7,605 nt of DNA from UBA2982 sp040081395 (GTDB lineage: Bacteria > Gemmatimonadota > Gemmatimonadetes > Longimicrobiales > Gaopeijiaceae), in NCBI GenBank assembly GCA_040081395.1, contig JBEBGN010000149.1:1-7605 (forward strand). The letters run 5' to 3'. The notes under the pieces are model-generated. The model made no database searches and had not been told where the DNA came from. It worked only from the letters and a program-made list of their open reading frames with translations. This document shows, in pieces, positions 1 to 4,929 of this stretch (its first letter is position 1; each line of letters begins with the position of its first letter). The translations under genes were made by a program, and so were the position numbers.

Positions 1-623
1 TTCCCGGAGAGGCCGAGCCGCGTCGCGACGATACCCTCGTTCATGTGGCCACTGATCGAGAGCCCGAGGTCCTCGGGGTGGTCCGCGACCGGGATGCCGA
101 AGGCCAGCGTGTACTCGAGCGCGGCGCGCATGAGGCCCGAGTCCATGATCGGGTTCCCGTCGTCCGTGACCGCCACGGCACCCGCGCCCACCATCTCGCC
201 GATGAGCGCGAGCCGCTTGCCCTCGCGGCCCGCCGAGATGCACCCGACCGGATAGACGCGCGCAGAACCCGCGCGGCGACCCTCGGCGGCCACGAACCCC
301 ACGGCGGCCGGGTCGTCGATGGGGGGATCGGTGTTGGGCATCGCGCACACGGCCGTGAAGCCGCCCGCGGCGGCGGACGCCGCCCCCGTCGCGATCGTCT
401 CCTTGTGCTCCTCCCCCGGTTCACGCAGGTGCACGTGCACGTCGATGAGCCCGGGCGTCACGACCAGACCGCTGCAATCGAGCACGCGCGCGTTCCCGGG
501 TGCGTCGATCTTCGCGCGCACTCTGGCGACCTTGCCATCCACCAGCAGCACGTCGCGCTTCGCGTCCAGCTTCTGGCTCGGGTCGACCACGCGACCGCCC
601 CGGAGCAGGAGAGACTTGCTCAC
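1..623 (-). CDS. pyrC: Dihydroorotase, class I (partial; C-terminal half outside the window)
   Basis: Dihydroorotase closes N-carbamoyl-aspartate to dihydroorotate, the third step of UMP synthesis. The visible 207 residues begin at GTG 623, overlapping the pyrB stop as GTGA, with a strong GGAGGGGAG ribosome site just upstream. They contain the amidohydrolase zinc motif DVHVHLREPG (61-70; His63, His65, substrate-binding Arg67) and MPNTDPP (95-101; Asn97). They also contain VTDDGNP with metal-ligand Asp155, and ADHPED with His182. The spacing of these four ligands equals that of the class I enzyme of Bacillus anthracis, shifted by four residues. ISGHMNEG (190-197) is another class I hallmark. 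The family is usually about 420-430 residues, so roughly half lies beyond base 1, including the remaining His ligand and the catalytic region that follows it. Nothing in the visible part looks degenerate. An inactive paralogue (PyrC') is unlikely because the HxH motif is intact. Confidence 0.96.
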   Translation of the reverse strand, partial: MSKSLLLRGGRVVDPSQKLDAKRDVLLVDGKVARVRAKIDAPGNARVLDCSGLVVTPGLIDVHVHLREPGEEHKETIATGAASAAAGGFTAVCAMPNTDPPIDDPAAVGFVAAEGRRAGSARVYPVGCISAGREGKRLALIGEMVGAGAVAVTDDGNPIMDSGLMRAALEYTLAFGIPVADHPEDLGLSISGHMNEGIVATRLGLSG

Positions 624-1591
624 GACTCCCCTCCCGCCTTGGCGGCCTCGGCTGTCTCCGGCTGCCCGCCCGCCAGCAGGTAGAGCACGGCCATGCGCAC
701 GGCGACCCCGTTCGTCACTTGGTCGAGGATGACCGAGTGCGGCCCGTCGGCCACGTCCGAATCGATCTCGACCCCCCGATTCATGGGCCCGGGATGGAGG
801 ACCATGAGGTCCTTCTTGGCCGCCTCCAGACGCGCGGTCGACACACCCCAGATCCGGTTGTATTCCCGCAAACTCGGCACGTACCCCGCCTCCATTCGCT
901 CCAGCTGGAGCCTCAACACGTTCAGGACGTCCGCCCACTCGATCGCTTCTTCGAGGCGCGTGAAGACCCGCACCCCGAGCTCCGTCACCGCGGGCGGCAT
1001 CAGCGTGGGCGGCCCGCATACCGCGACTTCGGCCCCGAGCGTGAGCAGTCCGTAGATGTTCGAGCGCGCGACCCGCGAGTGCAGGATATCGCCGACGATG
1101 CACACCTTGAGCCCTTCCACCCGGCCCATGCGGTCGCGCATGGTGAGCAGGTCGAGCAGGCCCTGTGTGGGGTGCTCGTGACGGCCGTCCCCGGCGTTGA
1201 TGACGTTCGACGGAATGCGGTCGGCAAGGAATCGCGCCGCGCCCGAGGACGGGTGGCGCATGACCACCATGTCGATGCGCATCGCCTCGAGATTGCGGGC
1301 GGTGTCGACGAGCGTTTCGCCTTTCTGGATCGAGGACCCGGCGGCGACGATGTTCACCGTATCCGCACTCAGTCGCTTCTCGGCGAACTCGAACGAGATG
1401 CGCGTGCGGGTCGACGCCTCGAAGAAGAGGTTGACGATCGTCTTGCCGCGGAGCACCGGCACTTTCTTGATGCGGCGCTCCGAGATCTCCTTGAAGGGCT
1501 CGGCGGTGTCGAGAATGGTCCGAAGCTGATCCGCCGACAGATGCTGGAGCCCCACCAGGTCCTTACCCAAGGCGGCGGGCTTCGGGCTCAT
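620..1591 (-). CDS. pyrB: Aspartate carbamoyltransferase catalytic chain
   Basis: This enzyme joins carbamoyl phosphate and L-aspartate to give N-carbamoyl-aspartate, the committed step of pyrimidine synthesis. The 323-residue chain has the carbamoyl-phosphate site STRTR (60-64), the 80s-loop Ser87 and Lys90 (SSIQKGE), RHP (112-114), GDGRHEHPTQ (134-143), the aspartate-domain GDILHSRVARSN (167-178), RLQLER (227-232) and HPGPMNRG (266-273). The MNRGVEI form and the length fit the Bacillus/Aquifex-type ATCase, which works without the regulatory chain PyrI, and no pyrI is seen here. The true start is the ATG at 1591, overlapping the pyrR stop as ATGA, with GGAAG about 6 nt upstream. The frame stays open further upstream, but that part is the shadow of pyrR. 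The stop overlaps the pyrC start as GTGA. In Aquifex, PyrB and the class I dihydroorotase form a joint complex, and the tight gene coupling would suit that. Confidence 0.98.
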   Translation of the reverse strand: MSPKPAALGKDLVGLQHLSADQLRTILDTAEPFKEISERRIKKVPVLRGKTIVNLFFEASTRTRISFEFAEKRLSADTVNIVAAGSSIQKGETLVDTARNLEAMRIDMVVMRHPSSGAARFLADRIPSNVINAGDGRHEHPTQGLLDLLTMRDRMGRVEGLKVCIVGDILHSRVARSNIYGLLTLGAEVAVCGPPTLMPPAVTELGVRVFTRLEEAIEWADVLNVLRLQLERMEAGYVPSLREYNRIWGVSTARLEAAKKDLMVLHPGPMNRGVEIDSDVADGPHSVILDQVTNGVAVRMAVLYLLAGGQPETAEAAKAGGES

Positions 1592-2148
1592 GCCGCTTCC
1601 GGCTCCACCGTGCGCAGATCCACACCAAGCTTGCCGTCCAGCTCGGGCACATAGACCTCGACGCGCTGGTCCTTCCCGACCGCCACCTGCTGGCCGACGA
1701 AGTCGGGCTGGATGGGGAGCTCGCGGCCGCCGCGGTCCACCAGTACGCAGAACTGGATGCGGCGGGGCCGGCCCCAATCCGACAGCTCGTTGATGGCGGC
1801 GCGCATGGTGCGCCCCGTGTAGGCGACGTCATCGACCAGCACGACCGTCTGACCGTCGATGCCGGCGGGGGGCAGCTCCGACTCGCCGACCACGGGCCGG
1901 GGGCCGATGGTGCCGAGGTCATCCCGGTAGAGCGTGATGTCGACCGAGCCCGACGAGACCGGTCCGCCCGCGACCCGCTCGATCTCCTTCTGGAGCAGGT
2001 CGGCGATCTGCGTGCCCCGGCGGTGCACGCCCATCAGCACCAGGCCCTCGATGCCCCCGTTACGATCCACGATCTCGCGGGCCATGCGTGCGATTTCACG
2101 CCGCACGTCGGCCTCGTCCATCACGTGGATGCGCTTCTTTGCGGGCAT
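1588..2148 (-). CDS. pyrR: PyrR: pyrimidine operon regulator / uracil phosphoribosyltransferase family
   Basis: PyrR senses UMP and controls pyr genes by binding their mRNA. Many members also make UMP from uracil and PRPP. The 186-residue product (Bacillus PyrR is about 180) carries the PRPP-binding loop VVLVDDVAYTGRTM (102-115), the family motif GVHRRG (40-45) and DITLYRDDL (70-78), all typical of PyrR rather than of Upp-type uracil phosphoribosyltransferases. The ATG at 2148 is the only usable start after an in-frame stop at 2202-2200. Its Shine-Dalgarno sequence is weak, which would fit translational control. The stop overlaps the pyrB start as ATGA, so the two are translationally coupled. 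No attenuator-like terminator is seen in the 73-bp leader, unlike in Bacillus. Regulation could instead block ribosome access, as proposed for mycobacterial PyrR. Confidence 0.95.
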   Translation of the reverse strand: MPAKKRIHVMDEADVRREIARMAREIVDRNGGIEGLVLMGVHRRGTQIADLLQKEIERVAGGPVSSGSVDITLYRDDLGTIGPRPVVGESELPPAGIDGQTVVLVDDVAYTGRTMRAAINELSDWGRPRRIQFCVLVDRGGRELPIQPDFVGQQVAVGKDQRVEVYVPELDGKLGVDLRTVEPEAA

Positions 2149-2175
2149 GCGGTCCGGGAAGGCGTGTGCGGCGGA

Positions 2176-2204
2176 AAGTTCGGCGCTCGCCCCGGTTCGG
2201 TCAA
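2176..2204 (-). promoter_or_regulatory. Weak candidate promoter before pyrR
   Basis: In the 73-bp gap between the lipoprotein gene and pyrR the minus strand shows TTGACC (2204-2199), a good -35 box. After 17 nt it is followed by GAACTT (2181-2176), a poor -10 box. A transcript from it would have a leader of only about 20 nt before the pyrR ATG. The gap holds no hairpin followed by a T run, so there is no visible terminator after the lipoprotein gene and no Bacillus-type pyr attenuator. This promoter may be a chance match, and read-through from upstream is equally possible. Confidence 0.2.
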
Positions 2205-2221
2205 CGACGCCCGGAGCTTCC

Positions 2222-3583
2222 CTACGACCCGAACCGCTCCCGCCCCAGCTGGGTCAGTAGGCCATCCCCGCTCCCCTGTCCTTCGCCGACGATCCAGTCG
2301 TAGGAGAACAGGATGACGCCCCCCGAGTCCTCGGCGCGCGCGATGTCGATCTTGTCGAGGGTGCCGGCGGCGCTGTTCATGTAGGCGCCGATCCCCGCCC
2401 ACACGCGATCCCGCCTGCCGGCCGCCACACGCGCGGCGCGCATCTGGCCGCGGAACGTGTCGGTGCTCGCCGTATACGCCATGGGTACCGCGACGTCGAG
2501 GATGCCATCCTCGAGCCACTCGTCCCACTCCTGGAAGCGCAGGGTGTGGGCCGTGGTTCGATCGGGCACCACCGCGGCCGACACGACCAACTCCGGCCGT
2601 CGTGCCTTCACCTCACGGTAGAGCTCGGCCACGAGGCTGGTGATCTGCGACCGACGGAACTCGTCCCATTCCGCCGCGAGCGCGGTCGTCCACACGAGCG
2701 GGTCGGACGCGGCCATACGATCCAACTCCGCGATGCGACTGGGCGGGAGTTGCGGTCCGATCCACTCGCGGAAGCGCTCGAGCGCCCCTTCCGAGTAGTC
2801 GAAGTCCGCCGAGGGGTAGCGGATGTAGTCGAAGTGGATGCCGTCGAGGTCGTAGCGGTCGACGAGGTCCAGCCAGACCTCGCGCACGCGCGCACGCACT
2901 TCGGGGTGCGAAGGGCTGGTGTAGATCCCCTCGACCGTCTGGGGGCGGTCCGCGGCGTATTGGCGGAGCGCGGTCACGAAGCGCGGCGAACGCGGATCGA
3001 CCCCTCGCAACTCGCGGGCGAGCTGACGCGGCACCGCCAGCCACTCCGGGTGCGCGTTCACGAGATGGCTCGGACTCAGTGGGGGGGCAGCGGGTCCCCA
3101 CACGAGGTGCGTGTTCACCCAAGCGTGCACCGCGAGGCCGCGTCGATGACCTTCCTCGATGGTGAGCGCGAGCGGATCGAATTCGACGGGACCCTGCACC
3201 CCTTCGGCACGCGGCTCGATCGCCGAGCGGTAGTACGCATCGCCGCGCCCGCGTACCTGCACGACCAACGTGTTGAAGCCCGCGTCCGCCGCCGCCGCGA
3301 CCATTTCACGCACCTGCTGCTCGTTCGTCATCGACCAGCGCACGACCCAGAGGCCGCGCACTTCTTCGAACGAGCGCACGGGGGGCAGAGACCTCGCGGC
3401 GGCCTGCTGCGCGGGTTCGGCCGGTGTGGTGGGCGCGACGGGCGGGCGCGAGGTAACGATCGGCGGGGGTGGCTCACGCTCGGGAGGCGCCGCGGGCCCC
3501 GTCACCCCACTGGGGACGCAGCCGGCCAAGCCGAGGGCCAGGCACGCGGCCGTGCGTGCGAGAGGTCGCGCCACGCGCGCCAT
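2222..3583 (-). CDS. Lipoprotein of the DigH/YddW-YngK glycoside hydrolase-like family (GHL10, PF02638-type)
   Basis: The 453-residue precursor starts with Arg residues, a hydrophobic stretch and the lipobox LAGC (Cys22). Residue +2 is Val rather than Asp, which would favour the outer membrane if the cell has one. A Pro-rich linker (about 24-68) tethers a TIM-barrel glycoside hydrolase-like domain (about 70-450). It begins RGLWVVRWSM (76-85), continues with GFNTLVVQVRGRGDAYY (102-118) and HAWVNT (153-158), and carries the family signature DGIHFDYIRYP (247-257). The best-studied relative, E. coli YddW/DigH, is a lipoprotein that cuts peptidoglycan glycan strands stripped of stem peptides at the division site. 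A cell-wall role is therefore likely here, though the substrate is inferred from family only. The ATG at 3583, two bases after the tadA stop, begins the signal peptide directly, and GGGAG lies upstream inside tadA. Longer in-frame extensions into tadA are rejected because they would bury the signal peptide. Confidence 0.88.
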   Translation of the reverse strand: MARVARPLARTAACLALGLAGCVPSGVTGPAAPPEREPPPPIVTSRPPVAPTTPAEPAQQAAARSLPPVRSFEEVRGLWVVRWSMTNEQQVREMVAAAADAGFNTLVVQVRGRGDAYYRSAIEPRAEGVQGPVEFDPLALTIEEGHRRGLAVHAWVNTHLVWGPAAPPLSPSHLVNAHPEWLAVPRQLARELRGVDPRSPRFVTALRQYAADRPQTVEGIYTSPSHPEVRARVREVWLDLVDRYDLDGIHFDYIRYPSADFDYSEGALERFREWIGPQLPPSRIAELDRMAASDPLVWTTALAAEWDEFRRSQITSLVAELYREVKARRPELVVSAAVVPDRTTAHTLRFQEWDEWLEDGILDVAVPMAYTASTDTFRGQMRAARVAAGRRDRVWAGIGAYMNSAAGTLDKIDIARAEDSGGVILFSYDWIVGEGQGSGDGLLTQLGRERFGS

Positions 3584-3585
3584 GC

Positions 3586-4068
3586 TCAGCGGCGCTCCCG
3601 GAAGAAGGACCGCAGCAGGTCGGCCGACTCCTCCGCCAGGACCCCCGAGGTGACCTGGCATCGATGGTTGAGGCGGGGGTCCGTGAGCAGCGTGCCGAGC
3701 GAGTCGACCATCCCCGCCTTGGGATCGCGCGCGCCGTACACCACGCGCGGGATGCGTGCGAGCACGATCGCGCCGGCGCACATCGCGCACGGCTCCAACG
3801 TCACGTAGAGCGTGGTGTCGATGAGGCGCCAGTCGCCGATCCCGGCCGCGGCCTGCCGGATGGCCACCACTTCGGCGTGCGCGCTCGGATCGGCGTCGGT
3901 GATCGTGCGGTTGTGCCCCTCGCCGAGCACCTGACCCGATCGGACGACGAGGGCGCCGACGGGAACCTCGGAGCGCGCAGCCGCCGCGCGTGCTTGATCC
4001 AAGGCGCGCGTCATCCAGAAGACGTCGGCCTCGACCTCGGGAGTGAGCTCGATCGGCATGAGTGCCAT
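3586..4068 (-). CDS. tadA: tRNA-specific adenosine deaminase (A34 to inosine)
   Basis: TadA deaminates the wobble adenosine of tRNA-Arg(ACG) to inosine, which lets one tRNA read CGU, CGC and CGA. The 160-residue product (E. coli TadA is 167) shows the cytidine/deoxycytidylate deaminase zinc site in full: HAE at 64-66 (His ligand and catalytic Glu) and PCAMC at 93-97 (two Cys ligands). It also has the TadA-typical VPVGALVV (35-42), GHN (51-53) and a C-terminal FFRERR, which resembles the tRNA-contacting end of the family. These features favour TadA over a free-base deaminase such as guanine deaminase. The ATG at 4068 is used, but an ATG three codons later (4059) is possible, and neither has a clear Shine-Dalgarno sequence. 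It lies 15 bp after the lexA-like gene and 2 bp before the lipoprotein gene, so it is probably co-transcribed with both. Confidence 0.95.
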   Translation of the reverse strand: MALMPIELTPEVEADVFWMTRALDQARAAAARSEVPVGALVVRSGQVLGEGHNRTITDADPSAHAEVVAIRQAAAGIGDWRLIDTTLYVTLEPCAMCAGAIVLARIPRVVYGARDPKAGMVDSLGTLLTDPRLNHRCQVTSGVLAEESADLLRSFFRERR

Positions 4069-4083
4069 CGAGCTATAACTGCA

Positions 4084-4779
4084 CTAGTGCTGGGTCAGGT
4101 TCAAGGCCGAAGTGTCGTCCAGCCGCCGATACAGCCCGGTGACCCGCCCGATGAGGCGGAGCCCATCGGCATCCTCGACCACGGTAGTCTCCCCACCCGG
4201 CCGGAGCGCCTCGAGCTGCAGTCCCTTCCCGTTCTTGACGAAGCGATGGAAGAGCGCGCCCGACCCCACACTCGCCACCACGATGCTCCCGCTCTCGATG
4301 TCGGCCGTCGACATGGGGGTCACGAGGACGAAGTCTCCCTCCGCCACGCCCAGCACCGCGAGATCTCCCGGGTGCGCGCGCACGAAGAAGGAACCGTCCT
4401 CGCCGCCGAGACGGCGGTCGATGGAGACGTACATCTCGGGCCGAGTGCCGTTCCCGACACCATCCGGAACCTCGGCGAAGCACGGTACGGAGACGGTCTC
4501 TGCGCCGAGGTCGACACCGAGGATCTTCACGCCGCGCGAGCGCGACGGATCCCGTTCGAGGAAGCCCTTATCCGCAAGAGACTGGAGATGCTCGGAGACC
4601 GTCTTGGTGGACTTGATCCCGAAGCGCTCGCCGATCTCTCGAATCGAGGGCTGATACGTGTTCGCGCGCAGATACTGAACCATGAAGTCGAGGATCCTGC
4701 GCTCGATGTCCGTGAGCGGCTCGACCTGACGGCCGGCGATGGAGCCTTCGCGAACTACAACGGAGTCGGTGCGTGGCAA
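4084..4779 (-). CDS. LexA-like winged-helix regulator lacking the Ser-Lys protease dyad
   Basis: The 231-residue product has the LexA layout. A winged-helix DNA-binding domain covers about 20-87 (QPSIREIGERFGI at 43-55, then TVSEHLQSLADKGFLERDPS), followed by an S24/LexA beta-rich domain at about 97-220. Aligned without gaps to E. coli LexA, FFVRAHPGDLAVLGVAEGDFV (131-151, written here as one motif of key positions only) puts Asp139 at catalytic Ser119. IVVASVGSGALFHRF (166-180) puts His178 at catalytic Lys156. The Ala-Gly cleavage site, expected after VPCFAEV (98-104), is absent, the sequence there being PDGVGNG. The fold is therefore LexA but self-cleavage is not expected. The start is taken as TTG at 4779: an in-frame stop lies at 4839-4837, no ATG or GTG falls between, and AGG lies 8 nt upstream. 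The gene has its own promoter, and tadA follows after 15 bp. It could be a paralogue of a true LexA elsewhere. I leave the symbol blank because SOS function is unproven. Confidence 0.85.
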   Translation of the reverse strand: MPRTDSVVVREGSIAGRQVEPLTDIERRILDFMVQYLRANTYQPSIREIGERFGIKSTKTVSEHLQSLADKGFLERDPSRSRGVKILGVDLGAETVSVPCFAEVPDGVGNGTRPEMYVSIDRRLGGEDGSFFVRAHPGDLAVLGVAEGDFVLVTPMSTADIESGSIVVASVGSGALFHRFVKNGKGLQLEALRPGGETTVVEDADGLRLIGRVTGLYRRLDDTSALNLTQH

Positions 4780-4833
4780 TGTGAACGCCTGGTGGGGGGG
4801 CCAAAGCGGGCGCCCGAGCCGTGGTCGAGCGCT

Positions 4834-4863
4834 ATCCTAATGTGCGCGTCAGAACAGTGTCAA
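4834..4863 (-). promoter_or_regulatory. Predicted sigma70-type promoter of the lexA-like gene
   Basis: On the minus strand a perfect -35 box TTGACA (4863-4858) is followed after 18 nt by TAGGAT (4839-4834), which matches TATAAT at four of six positions including the key second A and last T. The expected transcript start is near 4827, leaving a leader of about 48 nt before the TTG start codon of the lexA-like gene. The spacer holds an imperfect inverted repeat, TGTGC-N6-GAACA on the plus strand (4841-4856). AGAAA-N4-TTTCT (4863-4876) sits directly upstream of the -35 box, and both could be operator sites. This is the best promoter in the window. It lies in the 150-bp gap between glnS and the lexA-like gene, the longest stretch here without a gene. 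Confidence 0.7.
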
Positions 4864-4929
4864 GAAAGGTTTTTCTCGCGCGCGCGTACGCTTCACCCGT
4901 CACGGAAAGCTCGCGCGACGCGGGCCCTC

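Noticed and set aside
500..1654. Long plus-strand open frame opposite pyrB
   Set aside because: It lies antisense to the certain gene pyrB, is Arg/His-rich without recognisable motifs, and is explained by high GC keeping the opposite frame free of stops.
1592..1777. 62-residue N-terminal extension of pyrB
   Set aside because: It overlaps pyrR, is Pro/Arg/Gly-rich and out of keeping with ATCases. The ATG at 1591 with ATGA coupling gives the normal length.
3584..3790. 69-residue N-terminal extension of the lipoprotein gene
   Set aside because: It would overlap tadA and place 69 residues before a clear lipoprotein signal peptide.
4841..4856. Canonical E. coli-type SOS box at the lexA-like promoter
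   Set aside because: The TGT and ACA halves (minus strand) are 10 nt apart instead of 8 and the outer bases do not fit CTGT-N8-ACAG. It is kept only as an unclassified inverted repeat.
4868..4929. Possible terminator after glnS (TCGCGCG ... CGCGCGA repeat)
   Set aside because: The arms are short, the loop is about 26 nt and no T run follows on the minus strand. It is more likely GC-rich chance symmetry.
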